This document shows positions 23,938 to 33,020 of a stretch of DNA of 64,000 bases, piece by piece. Origin of the DNA: UBA2882 sp045542735 (lineage in GTDB: Bacteria > Bacillota > Clostridia > Lachnospirales > Lachnospiraceae); assembly GCA_045542735.1 (NCBI GenBank), contig JAZQLQ010000012.1:1-64000 (forward strand), in the 5' to 3' direction. Within the stretch, counting starts at the first letter, position 1. Each line of letters begins with the position of its first letter. The notes under the pieces were generated by a model. It was given only the letters and a program-made list of their open reading frames with translations, searched no databases and was not told the origin of the DNA. Both the position numbers and the translations under genes were made by a program.

Positions 23938-25201
23938 ACTCTGCAACGGCAAAGGCACACCATACGCCGTTCATACCAAAGAGGAAAGACAATAAGAATG
24001 CACATCCGATGATAGCAATAAAACCACGCAGGAGAGATGTAATGCCGGCTGCAAGGGCTTGTGCGGTAGCACTGAAATAACCGGTGCATACAATGTTGAA
24101 GCCGGCAAACAGAAAGCCGATAAAATACAGGCGGATGCCGGGTACGGCATAGAGCGCGAGCTGTGCATTTTGCTCACTGTTAAAAATATCTACAATTGCA
24201 GGTGCAAACAGACAAACAAAGATAATAATCAAAGAAGCTAAGACCAATGCGCTAACCGCAGAAAGAATAGATGTTTTGCGGATGGCGTGTTGGTCATTTT
24301 TACCGTAATAATCAGAAAACAGAGGCTGTGAACCTTGGGCAATGCCATTGAAGATAGCAGTGGCCACAATAGCTGTATTGGCTACGATACCATAAGCTGC
24401 CACACCATCATTTCCTGCCAGAGCTAATATGATAAAGTTGAATGCCACGGTAATCACACCGCCGGAAATTTCACCTACGAATGCGGCAATACCAAGCTGA
24501 CAGGAGGAGATGAGCTTTTGTAGGGAAGGCTTTATAAGAATCAGACGGATGCTATTCTGCTTTGTAAAAAAGTGCAAACAACAGATAAGAATACCGACTA
24601 TGGGAGAAAAAGCGGTAGCAAGGGCTGCGCCTGTCATACCAAGACCACAGGGAAACATCAGGACATAGTCCATGACAATATTAAACAGGCTGCTAAGTAA
24701 GGTGGCGGCCATGGAAATAGTGGGCGAACCGTCATTGCGGACAAATGTTGTGAAGACATAGTTCCACATAAAGAAGGGTGAGAAAATCATAAAAATCCGA
24801 GTATAAGGAGTACCTAATGCAGAAATGGTTGCATCACCACCAAGAATGGCAACAATTTTGTGCGGGATAGATATACCCAGAGAAACAAACAGTACGCCGA
24901 ATAGCAAACAGAATAAGAGTGCATTGGTAAAATACATATCGGCAACCTTCTCGCCTCTTGCCCGATGTATTTTGAATTTGGTAGCAGATCCTACGCCAAT
25001 CATGGAACCGATGGCAAAGATAATACTATAGATAGGTAATACCAGGTTCAGGGCAGTCAGACCATTGGCACCCTCTGCACGCGCGATAAAAAAGGTATCT
25101 GCCAAAATGTAGGCAGAGATACCAATCATGCCACAGATATTTTGAAATACATATTTAAAAAAGAGTTGTTCTGCGGATATGGAAAGCGTTTTGTTACTCA
25201 T
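23873..25201 (-). CDS. MATE-family efflux transporter
   Basis: A 442-residue membrane protein with about 12 hydrophobic segments and the MATE pattern of two six-helix halves. Typical features include the N-terminal ISAYILADTFFIARAEG, VRNDGSPTISMAATLLSSLFN near residue 160 and GIAQGSQPLFSDYYGKND near residue 280. Such proteins export drugs or metabolites using Na+ or H+ gradients. The start at 25201 follows GAGGTAATT on this strand; the open frame extends to 25276 but lacks a Shine-Dalgarno there. Its 3' end lies antisense over the last 65 bases of the ArsC-like gene. Confidence 0.9.
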   Translation of the reverse strand: MSNKTLSISAEQLFFKYVFQNICGMIGISAYILADTFFIARAEGANGLTALNLVLPIYSIIFAIGSMIGVGSATKFKIHRARGEKVADMYFTNALLFCLLFGVLFVSLGISIPHKIVAILGGDATISALGTPYTRIFMIFSPFFMWNYVFTTFVRNDGSPTISMAATLLSSLFNIVMDYVLMFPCGLGMTGAALATAFSPIVGILICCLHFFTKQNSIRLILIKPSLQKLISSCQLGIAAFVGEISGGVITVAFNFIILALAGNDGVAAYGIVANTAIVATAIFNGIAQGSQPLFSDYYGKNDQHAIRKTSILSAVSALVLASLIIIFVCLFAPAIVDIFNSEQNAQLALYAVPGIRLYFIGFLFAGFNIVCTGYFSATAQALAAGITSLLRGFIAIIGCAFLLSFLFGMNGVWCAFAVAEFITALVAVFFLVPKLFAQSRL

Positions 25202-25284
25202 AATTACCTCAAAAATAGTGTTATATTTGTTAAAAATCACAATTAAAATCATAATTTTAAAAGCAAGGATTGTCAATGCGCATA

Positions 25285-25313
25285 TTGCATTGAATCAGAA
25301 AAGACTTTATAAT
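25285..25313 (+). promoter_or_regulatory. Promoter for the PurF-like gene
   Basis: TTGCAT (25285-25290), 17 bases, TATAAT (25308-25313). The start codon lies 74 bases downstream of the -10. No purine riboswitch or PurR-like repeat was seen. Confidence 0.6.
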
Positions 25314-25386
25314 TAACTTCGTGGGTTTGTCCACAATAAAATAAACCAAATGATTTCAAGTGATAGAAAGCTGAGAGGATAAAGAC

Positions 25387-26793
25387 ATGGGCGGATTTTT
25401 TGGTGTTGCATCAAAACAGGATTGTGTATTTGATTTATTTTTCGGAATCGACTACCATTCCCACTTGGGTACAAGACGTGGCGGAATGGCAGTATACGGT
25501 GAGGATGGTTATAACAGAGCGATTCACAATATTGAGAATTCCCCTTTTAGAACCAAGTTTGATAAAGATTTCCATGATATGAAAGGATATTACGGTATTG
25601 GCTGTATATCAGATTATGATCCCCAGCCTTTGCTGATTCGTTCCCATCATGGCACATATGCATTGACCACTGTAGGTAGAGTGAACAATGCCAAGGAATT
25701 GATTGATGAGTTGGTGAAGACCGGACATGCACATTTTCAGGAGATGACCACGGGTGAGGTAAATGCAACCGAGTTGATTGCGGCATTGATTAACCAGAAG
25801 CCCAATCTCATTGAAGGTATCCAATATGTACAGGATGTGGTTGATGGGTCCATGTCCATTCTTTTGATGAATCATGCAGGCATTTATGCCGCAAGAGATA
25901 AAATGGGCAGAACCCCTGTTGTAGTAGGCAAAAAAGAAGATGGTTTTTGCGTATCTTTTGAGAATTTTGCATATCAGAATCTGGGTTATGTTGATTATAA
26001 AGAATTAGGACCGGGCGAAATTGTTGTTTTGACAGAAAAGAACTGTGTGACTTTGGTGAATCCCGGTGCGGATATGAAGATTTGTACCTTCCTTTGGATT
26101 TATTACGGATTTCCGGCAAGTAGCTATGAAGGTGTCAATGTAGAGCAGATGCGTTACAATTGTGGTGCCAAGATGGCAAAACGCGATCATGTAAAACCGG
26201 ATGTGGTAGCCGGTGTACCGGATTCCGGTGTGGCACATGCCATTGGATATGCCAATGAGTCCGGGGTACCTTACTCCAGACCCTTTGTAAAATATACACC
26301 TACCTGGGCGCGTTCCTTTATGCCGACAATCCAAAGTAAGAGAAATATGATTGCAAAGATGAAAATGCTTTCCATCGAAGAATTAATCCGCGACAAAAAA
26401 TTGTTGTTGATTGACGACTCCATTGTTAGAGGAACACAGCTTCGTGAGACAACTGAGTTTTTATATCAGAGTGGTGCGAAGGAAGTGCACATTCGTCCTG
26501 CATGTCCCCCTATTTTATTTGGATGTAAATATTTGAACTTCTCACGTTCTTCATCGGAGATGGATTTGATTACCAGACGTGTCATCGAGCGTTTGGAAAA
26601 TGGAAATGTGACGGATGAGATTTTGAAAGAATATGCCAATCCGGAATCGGAAAAATATGAAAACATGTTAGAGGAGATTCGTAAAGAATTGAATTTCACA
26701 TCCCTTCGTTATAACCGATTGGATGATATGTTGGAAGCAACCGGTTTGGATAAATGTAAACTTTGTACCTATTGTTGGAATGGAGAGGTATAA
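25387..26793 (+). CDS. PurF-like phosphoribosyltransferase lacking the glutaminase Cys
   Basis: A 468-residue homolog of glutamine PRPP amidotransferase, the first enzyme of purine synthesis. The phosphoribosyltransferase half is intact: VPDSGVAHAIGYANESGVPY, and LLLIDDSIVRGTQLRET (PRPP loop near residue 344). Cysteines matching the Bacillus PurF Fe-S cluster are kept (about C233, C373, then C457/C460/C463). But the protein starts Met-Gly-Gly-Phe-Phe-Gly instead of Met-Cys-Gly, so the N-terminal nucleophile is absent, and the HNG oxyanion motif is replaced by VGRVNN. It may use ammonia, act on another substrate or be regulatory. The EamA gene follows three bases later. Confidence 0.85.
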   Translation: MGGFFGVASKQDCVFDLFFGIDYHSHLGTRRGGMAVYGEDGYNRAIHNIENSPFRTKFDKDFHDMKGYYGIGCISDYDPQPLLIRSHHGTYALTTVGRVNNAKELIDELVKTGHAHFQEMTTGEVNATELIAALINQKPNLIEGIQYVQDVVDGSMSILLMNHAGIYAARDKMGRTPVVVGKKEDGFCVSFENFAYQNLGYVDYKELGPGEIVVLTEKNCVTLVNPGADMKICTFLWIYYGFPASSYEGVNVEQMRYNCGAKMAKRDHVKPDVVAGVPDSGVAHAIGYANESGVPYSRPFVKYTPTWARSFMPTIQSKRNMIAKMKMLSIEELIRDKKLLLIDDSIVRGTQLRETTEFLYQSGAKEVHIRPACPPILFGCKYLNFSRSSSEMDLITRRVIERLENGNVTDEILKEYANPESEKYENMLEEIRKELNFTSLRYNRLDDMLEATGLDKCKLCTYCWNGEV

Positions 26794-26796
26794 GTT

Positions 26797-27696
26797 ATGA
26801 CAACACAGCAGAAAGGTGTCTTGTATACCCTTTTGGGCGGTATCTTTTGGGGACTTTCCGGTGTGTGCGGACAATATTTGTTTGCAGTTAAAGGTTTAAA
26901 TGCAAAATGGATGGTAACAATCCGGCTGGTAACAGCCGGATTTATCATGCTTATAATAGCCTATGCAAAGCCGCGCGCCAAGGAACGATACCGAACATTA
27001 TGGACTGATTGGAAGACTTTTGGACAATTAATTTTATTTAGCATTTTTGGCATGGCAACCTGTCAGTTGACCTATTATATGGCAATTCAATATTCCAATG
27101 CGGGAACGGCTACCGTGTTGCAATATACATCACCGGTTTTGCTTGTCATATTGATGGCAGTCAAAAGACGAAAAACACCATCGGTAGCGGAACTCTTTGC
27201 CCTGGTGTTAGCTGTTGTGGGAACCTTTCTTTTGGCAACCCACGGGAATCCTGACACATTGGCATTATCCCAAGAGGCACTACTTTGGGGTATTGGAGCA
27301 GCAATCTCCATGGTACTTTACAATTTGTTGCCGGCAAAACTTATGGATGAATTTGGTGTTATACCAATCATGGGATGGGGCATGGTGATTGGGGGTATCT
27401 TTATGATTCCTTTTACCAAGCCGTGGCATGTTCCGGGTACATGGGATGTGGAGACTTTTATGGGATTGTCGGTGGTAATACTTGTTGGAACAATCCTATC
27501 ATTCTTTTCATATTTTAAAGGAATGCAGATTGTTGGTCCGGCAAGAGCCAGTCTTTTTTCCTCTTCGGAGCCATTGACGGCAACAGTTGCTTCTGCTGTA
27601 TTTATGCATATAGCATTTGTACCAGCGGATATTGTTGGACTTTTATGTATCCTGACAGCAGTATCGGTCTTAGCATTGCAAAAACTACATTCCTGA
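26797..27696 (+). CDS. EamA/DMT-superfamily transporter
   Basis: A 299-residue protein with about ten transmembrane helices in two EamA repeats. Visible are LLGGIFWGLSGVCGQYLFAV at the start, NAGTATVLQYTSPVLLVILM near residue 105 and GPARASLFSSSEPLTATVAS near residue 250, the second being the repeat equivalent. Family members export or import amino acids, purines or other metabolites. It begins three bases after the PurF-like stop, so the two are co-transcribed and could be functionally linked; the substrate is unknown. Confidence 0.9.
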   Translation: MTTQQKGVLYTLLGGIFWGLSGVCGQYLFAVKGLNAKWMVTIRLVTAGFIMLIIAYAKPRAKERYRTLWTDWKTFGQLILFSIFGMATCQLTYYMAIQYSNAGTATVLQYTSPVLLVILMAVKRRKTPSVAELFALVLAVVGTFLLATHGNPDTLALSQEALLWGIGAAISMVLYNLLPAKLMDEFGVIPIMGWGMVIGGIFMIPFTKPWHVPGTWDVETFMGLSVVILVGTILSFFSYFKGMQIVGPARASLFSSSEPLTATVASAVFMHIAFVPADIVGLLCILTAVSVLALQKLHS

Positions 27697-27748
27697 CAAA
27701 ATGGAAACAAAATAGAAACGGTACATAGATTAAAGAAAAAGGTTTTTT

Positions 27749-28888
27749 ATGGAAATCTATGTAGTAAAACCCGGTGACAGTGTAGACAGCATTGCGGTAA
27801 CATACGGAGTGCCTGTGGATACCATTCTTTATAACAATCAAATAGAATATCCTTATGAGCTTGCTGTAGGGCAAGCTCTTTTATTATCTACGGGGGCAAC
27901 GCAAGGAGAGAAAAAGACAGTAGTCACCAATGGATATGCTTATCCGTTTATTCGAGAAGAAGTTTTGAACGAAACCTTGCCGTATTTAACGGAACTTTCA
28001 ATTTTTTCATATGGGTTTACGGTGGCGGGGGATTTGCTTTTCCCACAGTTAGATGATACATTTATGATAAACGCTGCTTATGCCAATGGAGTGTCTCCGG
28101 TTTTAACCCTGACACCTTTTGGAGAGGATGGGAATTTCAGTAATTATCTCATTAACCGTATTGTAAACGATATGGAAGCACAGCAAAATCTGATCATGCA
28201 ATTAGAGCAGACGGTGGTAGACAAAGGCTTTCAAGGCGTAGATATTGACTTTGAATATATTCTGGCAGAAGACAGGGACGCCTTTGCAAACTTTGTACGG
28301 AATGTACGCTCTGCCATGAATGCCATCGGCCGTTTTGTGGCTGTGGCATTGGCACCGAAGACATCTGACGACCAGCAGGGGAGTGTATATGAAGGAAAAG
28401 ACTATGCCCAGTTGGGAGAGGCAGCAGATCAAGTGCTGCTGATGACTTATGAGTGGGGTTATACCTATGGACCGCCTATGGCAGTGGCACCACTTAATAA
28501 AGTAAGAGAAGTGGTGGAGTATGCTATCACCCGTATTCCGGTCTATAAGATCAGTCTTGGGATTCCCAATTATGGTTATGATTGGGCGCTTCCCTATGAG
28601 CGAGGCGTGACCAGGGCGGATACCATTACTCATAGAGAAGCAATACAGATTGCCATCGAAAATGGTGCAGAGATACAGTTTGATTCTATAGCCATGTCTC
28701 CTTATTTCAATTATACACAAGACGGTATCGAGCATGTGGTGTGGTTTGAAGATGTACGCAGCATGGAAGCGAAGTTTAATCTGGTACAGGAATTTGATTT
28801 GCGTGGTATGGGATATTGGCAAATCATGAATTTGTTTCGTGCCAATTGGTTACTATTAGCAGATCGGTTTGTGATACAAAAGAATTAG
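27749..28888 (+). CDS. LysM-GH18 spore-type peptidoglycan hydrolase (YaaH/SleL-like)
   Basis: A 379-residue protein with one N-terminal LysM domain (YVVKPGDSVDSIAVTYGVPV to VGQALLL, residues 3-45) and a GH18 domain. The catalytic motif DxxDxDxE is GVDIDFEYI near residue 165. It has no signal peptide, as in SleL/YaaH, which are made in the mother cell and placed in the spore coat to degrade cortex during germination. A spore role is inferred from this architecture. The ATG follows AAAGG weakly. It lies between the EamA and VanZ genes in the same direction. Confidence 0.85.
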   Translation: MEIYVVKPGDSVDSIAVTYGVPVDTILYNNQIEYPYELAVGQALLLSTGATQGEKKTVVTNGYAYPFIREEVLNETLPYLTELSIFSYGFTVAGDLLFPQLDDTFMINAAYANGVSPVLTLTPFGEDGNFSNYLINRIVNDMEAQQNLIMQLEQTVVDKGFQGVDIDFEYILAEDRDAFANFVRNVRSAMNAIGRFVAVALAPKTSDDQQGSVYEGKDYAQLGEAADQVLLMTYEWGYTYGPPMAVAPLNKVREVVEYAITRIPVYKISLGIPNYGYDWALPYERGVTRADTITHREAIQIAIENGAEIQFDSIAMSPYFNYTQDGIEHVVWFEDVRSMEAKFNLVQEFDLRGMGYWQIMNLFRANWLLLADRFVIQKN

Positions 28889-28924
28889 AAACATTATCAT
28901 TTCAAAAAACAGATGGAGATATAG

Positions 28925-29398
28925 ATGAAAAGTACTACAGATAAGAAGAAAAAGATCATAATAAGAATAGTCATCCATACACTATTTGCAATCTATATGA
29001 TGATATTACTACGCATTACAGTCTTTCGATCGAGTCTCTCCCTTGATAATCTTTGGATAAGAGGGAATGTCAATCTGACACTTTTTGAATCCTATATTGC
29101 GCTGTTACAGGAAAGAGATTGGTGGAATCTGACCTATCTTTTTGTGGGCAATATCATTTGGTTTGTGCCATTGGGAATGTATCTTTCGTGGCAAGGAAAG
29201 ATTAGGAAGGTGTGGCAGATTGTCTTGATTGGTCTGGTAGCATCTCTGGTAATCGAATCTTTGCAATTTGTTTTCGGTACAGGTGTTTCTGATGTGGACG
29301 ACTTGATTCTGAATGCGTTCGGCACAGGGTGTGGTGTTGTGCTTTGGAAAGCGATCATATATTTTTATAAAAAAAGATATAATAAAAAAGACTGTTGA
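28925..29398 (+). CDS. VanZ-family membrane protein
   Basis: A 157-residue protein with four predicted helices. The segment NLTLFESY, then GNIIWFVPLGMYLS (near residue 75), LIGLVASLVIESLQFVFGTG (near 100) and DVDDLILNAFGTGCGV (near 120) are the hallmark motifs of VanZ proteins. VanZ raises teicoplanin tolerance in enterococci by an unclear route, but chromosomal homologs like this one are common and not evidence of glycopeptide resistance. Its last codons overlap the terminator at 29384. Confidence 0.88.
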   Translation: MKSTTDKKKKIIIRIVIHTLFAIYMMILLRITVFRSSLSLDNLWIRGNVNLTLFESYIALLQERDWWNLTYLFVGNIIWFVPLGMYLSWQGKIRKVWQIVLIGLVASLVIESLQFVFGTGVSDVDDLILNAFGTGCGVVLWKAIIYFYKKRYNKKDC

Positions 29399-29413
29399 CA
29401 GACGGTCTTTTTT
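29384..29413 (+). terminator. Terminator of the vanZ-like gene
   Basis: AAAAAAGACTGT (29384-29395) pairs with ACGGTCTTTTTT (29402-29413). The stem starts inside the last codons of the vanZ-like gene. Its loop carries part of the -35 of the next promoter. Confidence 0.8.
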
Positions 29414-29448
29414 AATGTACTATCTGTATTACATAGAGCAGTACAGAT
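29395..29448 (+). promoter_or_regulatory. Promoter and probable operator of the GntR-ABC operon
   Basis: TTGACA (29395-29400), 17 bases, TACTAT (29418-29423). An inverted repeat ATCTGTA (29422-29428) - N13 - TACAGAT (29442-29448) covers the start site. The position fits an autoregulatory site for the YtrA-type GntR protein encoded 50 bases further on. Confidence 0.6.
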
Positions 29449-29498
29449 GGCACAGATATAAATAAGTAAATATCGGAAGAAAAGGATGTGATACCAAT

Positions 29499-29894
29499 AT
29501 GTTGATTCAGATTGATTATGGAAGTGACAAACCAATTTATGAGCAGATCATCGAACAGATTAAATATCAGGTTATGAAGAAAAATCTGCAGCCCGGTGAT
29601 GCCATTCCCTCTGTACGTAAACTGGCACAGACCCTAGGCATTACCCCATCTACGGTGGCAAAGGCATATAAGGAATTGGAGCGTCAAAAGGTGATAGAGA
29701 CTTTACAGGCGAAAGGAACTTTTATTGCGCGCATGCCTCAGATGAAAGCGGATGAAGAAAAGGTGGAACAGATACGCAAGCGCATTGCCAGTGAATTGCT
29801 GGAACTAAAGATGATGGGCTATACGGATGCGCAGATGATGAAATTGGTAGAAGAAGTGAGTCAATCCATGAAAGGGGGAGAAAGCAGATGTTAA
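29499..29894 (+). CDS. GntR-family transcriptional regulator, YtrA type
   Basis: A 131-residue DNA-binding regulator. The winged-helix domain covers residues 1-70: PIYEQIIEQIKYQVMKKNLQ, PGDAIPSVRKLAQTLGITPS and TVAKAYKELERQKVIET. The short C-terminal part is a dimerising helix pair, as in the YtrA subfamily, which regulates ABC transporters beside it. The stop overlaps the ATPase start by seven bases. The candidate operator at 29422-29448 supports autoregulation in response to an envelope or antibiotic signal, which is inferred. Confidence 0.92.
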   Translation: MLIQIDYGSDKPIYEQIIEQIKYQVMKKNLQPGDAIPSVRKLAQTLGITPSTVAKAYKELERQKVIETLQAKGTFIARMPQMKADEEKVEQIRKRIASELLELKMMGYTDAQMMKLVEEVSQSMKGGESRC

Positions 29895-30763
29895 AAGTCG
29901 AGAATTTAAATAAAAGCTATTATGAAAAGGCGGCAGTGGTTGGTGTAAATATGGAGCTTCACAAAGGGGAGATTTTTGGATTAATCGGACCTAACGGATG
30001 CGGAAAGACTACCTTGCTGAAATGTCTGGCAGGTATTTACAGGGCTGACAAAGGAGAAATTCTTTATGATGAGGAACCGATTTATGATAATCCGGTGGCA
30101 AAAATGAAGGTTGCCTATGTATCAGATAGTCAGGAGTTTATCGGAAGTTATTCGGTAAAAGGACTTTTAAAGGTCTATCGAAATTTTTTTCCGGATTTTT
30201 CAACAGAACGCTTTTATGCATTAAATACTTTGTTTGAAATCAATGTAAAGAAGCAAATCAGTAACCTATCGCGAGGTGAAAAAATGCGTCTCGGTTTTAT
30301 GTTGGCACTTTCTCAAGGAGCAGAATATTTATTGCTTGATGAGCCTACCGGTGGTATGGATTTAAAAGCCAAAAAACAATTCCGTGACATTTTGATTAAG
30401 GAAATGGATGAACGGGAATTGGCGGTACTCATCGTGTCCCATGATTTGAGAGAGTTGGAGAGCCTGTGTGATAAAGCAATTTTGATGGAAGGCAACAGAA
30501 TACAGATGCATAAGCCGTTGGATGAACTGATGGATGAAGTGCAAAAATGGCAGGCTACCGCAGAGACAGAATTGACCAAGGAGCAGAAGAAACAACTTGG
30601 TATTGTGGAAGAGAGCAGAGTCGGAAATTTAATCAACTTCTATACCATTGGTGATCGTGCAGAACATAAAAAAGCATTGGAAGAATCCGGACTTAAAGAA
30701 CTGGAGAGTCAAAAGATTACACTTGAAGAAGTTGTTGGAACTTTACAGGAATATCAGTTATAG
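29888..30763 (+). CDS. ABC transporter ATP-binding protein
   Basis: A 291-residue ATPase. Walker A is GPNGCGKTTLLKC near residue 33, the signature is LSRGEKMRLGFML near residue 125, Walker B is YLLLDEPTGGMD and the switch His lies in IVSHDLRELE. A C-terminal extension of about 70 residues follows the ATPase core, as in YtrB/BcrA-type ATPases. It overlaps the GntR gene by seven bases and is followed by its membrane partner. Substrate unknown; peptide antibiotics or envelope stress are typical for this arrangement. Confidence 0.93.
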   Translation: MLKVENLNKSYYEKAAVVGVNMELHKGEIFGLIGPNGCGKTTLLKCLAGIYRADKGEILYDEEPIYDNPVAKMKVAYVSDSQEFIGSYSVKGLLKVYRNFFPDFSTERFYALNTLFEINVKKQISNLSRGEKMRLGFMLALSQGAEYLLLDEPTGGMDLKAKKQFRDILIKEMDERELAVLIVSHDLRELESLCDKAILMEGNRIQMHKPLDELMDEVQKWQATAETELTKEQKKQLGIVEESRVGNLINFYTIGDRAEHKKALEESGLKELESQKITLEEVVGTLQEYQL

Positions 30764-30780
30764 AAAGGGGCGTGAAGCAT

Positions 30781-31722
30781 ATGAAAGACATAAAGAAATT
30801 ACTAAAGAGAGATAAGTTTATCTGGTTATTGTGGTCAATAGCAGTTGTCATATTTGTAGGGAATATGTTGTTTGCCTTTTATAAAAATACAGAAGAAAGT
30901 TTTATACAACTTTATAAATGGAAAGCGGAACGAACGGAAATATTTGAAATGTGTTCGTTTAGTGAAGAGTTTTTTTGGATAGATTCTGTAAAGTATGTTT
31001 GGCTTAATGTATTAGTCTGGGTTGTAACAATAGGAATCATCGTATTTCAAGATATTAAGTGGTTTGTCAGGGAAAAGCGAGGAGGCAGTGAATTTCAAAA
31101 ACTATTGCCTGTAAAAGAGAAAAACGTATTTGTTTATGAGTTGGCAGTCGGTATTCTGGCGATTCTGATACCGGTCGTACTGTTTTGGTGTGGTTCTCAA
31201 ATGTTACTGGCTATGTGGAATCAAAAATATATTGATATGTTGACATTTATTCAATGTGGGCCTTTGAGTCTACCTATGTCGACATGGGGGATTTGGGCAC
31301 CGTCTTTGATTAACGGGATCCTTGTTTATGCGTTATATATCTTTACCAAATATGCGACCAATCATTTGGCCGGACATTCCTTTACCTTTGGCATGTTTAT
31401 GCTTTCCGGATTTATGGTATATGCTACTGCGCCTTTAGATATAGGCAGAGTCAACTTAAGGCCTTGGATAGGTTTAGCCGGTATTGTGATTTTGGTAATA
31501 TTGGCATATATATGTAGTCAAAAGAAAGATTTATCGGCTTCGGGATTTTTTGCATTCCGCTCCGTCCAATATGTGACCATGCTTTTAGTATTTGTCAATT
31601 TACTTCTTATCTTTTGGGAAAGCGGTTCGGGTTACCATATGGCAGTAAGGGTATTGTACACGGCTGTTTTGTCGGTTTTAATAACTGTTGGTGCCAATTA
31701 TGTGATGAAGCCCAAATATTAA
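30781..31722 (+). CDS. ABC transporter permease (ABC-2-like membrane protein)
   Basis: A 313-residue membrane protein with about six to seven hydrophobic segments (near residues 15-35, 75-95, 115-140, 180-200, 205-225, 230-245, 265-305) and a short basic N-terminus. Sequence motifs are weak, as usual for permeases of GntR-linked ABC modules, so the call rests on position and topology. I prefer ATG 30781 over GTG 30772, since GAAAGGGG lies 11 bases before the ATG but only three before the GTG. A terminator follows at 31733. Confidence 0.75.
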   Translation: MKDIKKLLKRDKFIWLLWSIAVVIFVGNMLFAFYKNTEESFIQLYKWKAERTEIFEMCSFSEEFFWIDSVKYVWLNVLVWVVTIGIIVFQDIKWFVREKRGGSEFQKLLPVKEKNVFVYELAVGILAILIPVVLFWCGSQMLLAMWNQKYIDMLTFIQCGPLSLPMSTWGIWAPSLINGILVYALYIFTKYATNHLAGHSFTFGMFMLSGFMVYATAPLDIGRVNLRPWIGLAGIVILVILAYICSQKKDLSASGFFAFRSVQYVTMLLVFVNLLLIFWESGSGYHMAVRVLYTAVLSVLITVGANYVMKPKY

Positions 31723-31732
31723 AATTTGTGAG

Positions 31733-31767
31733 AAAGAGACCTTTTTGATAAAGGTCTCTTTTATTTT
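31733..31767 (+). terminator. Terminator of the GntR-ABC operon
   Basis: AAAGAGACCTTT (31733-31744) pairs with AAAGGTCTCTTT on a TTGAT loop, followed by a T-rich run. Confidence 0.88.
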
Positions 31768-31824
31768 TTGCTTTGATTTGATATGCTGATAAAAAATAGG
31801 TTATACAAGGAAGAGGAATGTCTG

Positions 31825-32985
31825 ATGAAAAAAAGGATTATAAAAACTATCATAAAAACTATCAGCATCATGCTTTTGCTTACAGTATTTGCAGGAGTAT
31901 TAGTAGCACCTAATGTATATGCAACCCCCAAAGTGACAGTTGAGGATGAACCGGAAATCGTCCGTGTGCGTCCGGTGTTGGAAGGCGAGGATTTAGAAAG
32001 CATTTCACAAAGTGTTTACAACACGGAAAAGTATGCAGACTATATTTATGCGTTAAATATGGATTTGATTGGGGACAATCGGGACAATTTGGAAGTGGGC
32101 ATGATCTTGCAACTTCCAGAGCCTGCAGACGGTAGCGGATATCTGGATTGGGAATACTGTTATGAGATGGTGTCAGAAGGTGCGGAGGATATGGAGATTG
32201 CCGACTACATATCAAAAGATGCCGGTTGCACGGTGACCGATTATTTCTTCTATTATGATGGAGAAGGAAAGGGTGAAACATTCAAGGTGTGTTACCCACA
32301 GCTAACATTTGATGATGGAAGAGATGCAACAGATGTGAACAAGGCAATTGAAAAATTGGCTTTATACTCTACGGATCGGATGTTGATTCACATAGATCCC
32401 GATTTAAAAGAATGGTGTGAAACCGGAAAACATTATAGCAGTTATGAAGGAATCGAAGATCAGGTAAATTATGAGATTGCATATCTGGATGAAAATCTTA
32501 TTAGTGTGGTTTTTAATGACTATTTCTTTTGGGGAAGTACCTTTGGGGAATATGTTGCTATGCGTCCCATCACCATTAATTTAAACACAGGACATGTTTA
32601 CACAGATCAGGAATTGTGGACGGATTTTGACGGACTGGCTTCTGATTATCGTGATGCGATGATTGGATATTATAAAAGAGACGGTAGCGATATCGGTGTC
32701 AGAATGTGTGATGATATTTTCACGGCAGAATATTTATCACAGATTATGCAGACGGAAGGTGCTTGCGAGGGCAGATATGCAAGTGATACCTTTTTAACCC
32801 GATACGGAGTGGCAATCAGTCTAACATATCGTGTCAACAATGACTCTTATCTTACCCGCGGTTGGATAGAACTAGAGATGCCCCGTAAAGAAATCGAAGC
32901 ATACCGTTCGGATTCTGAACTATGGGAACTTTGGAAATACAAAGCCCGCAAGGAAGACAAATTCTTTCACCCGGCAAAGAAATAA
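31825..32985 (+). CDS. Secreted protein with LysM-like and PdaC/DUF3298-like regions
   Basis: A 386-residue exported protein. The signal peptide spans about residues 1-34 (basic KKRIIKTIIKTI, then SIMLLLTVFAGVLVA and cleavage near VYA). Residues about 50-95 (EGEDLESISQSVYN to LEVGMILQLPEP) look like a divergent LysM. The C-terminal half contains YEIAYLDENLISVVFNDYFF and RPITINLNTGHVYTDQEL, the pattern of the DUF4163/DUF3298 pair seen next to deacetylase domains in PdaC. No deacetylase domain is present. The start is set by AAGAGGAA and the signal peptide. A cell-wall or calcium-binding role is inferred only. Confidence 0.65.
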   Translation: MKKRIIKTIIKTISIMLLLTVFAGVLVAPNVYATPKVTVEDEPEIVRVRPVLEGEDLESISQSVYNTEKYADYIYALNMDLIGDNRDNLEVGMILQLPEPADGSGYLDWEYCYEMVSEGAEDMEIADYISKDAGCTVTDYFFYYDGEGKGETFKVCYPQLTFDDGRDATDVNKAIEKLALYSTDRMLIHIDPDLKEWCETGKHYSSYEGIEDQVNYEIAYLDENLISVVFNDYFFWGSTFGEYVAMRPITINLNTGHVYTDQELWTDFDGLASDYRDAMIGYYKRDGSDIGVRMCDDIFTAEYLSQIMQTEGACEGRYASDTFLTRYGVAISLTYRVNNDSYLTRGWIELEMPRKEIEAYRSDSELWELWKYKARKEDKFFHPAKK

Positions 32986-33020
32986 GTGAAAATAATAAGC
33001 TTTTTGCAGAATAAAAATAA

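Noticed and set aside
25327..25340. TTGTCCACA near 25328 as a DnaA box
   Set aside because: Single, one mismatch, no neighbours; expected by chance.
28925..29398. vanZ-like gene as evidence of glycopeptide resistance
   Set aside because: No vanA/vanH/vanX or vanRS genes are present; chromosomal VanZ homologs are common and of unclear role.
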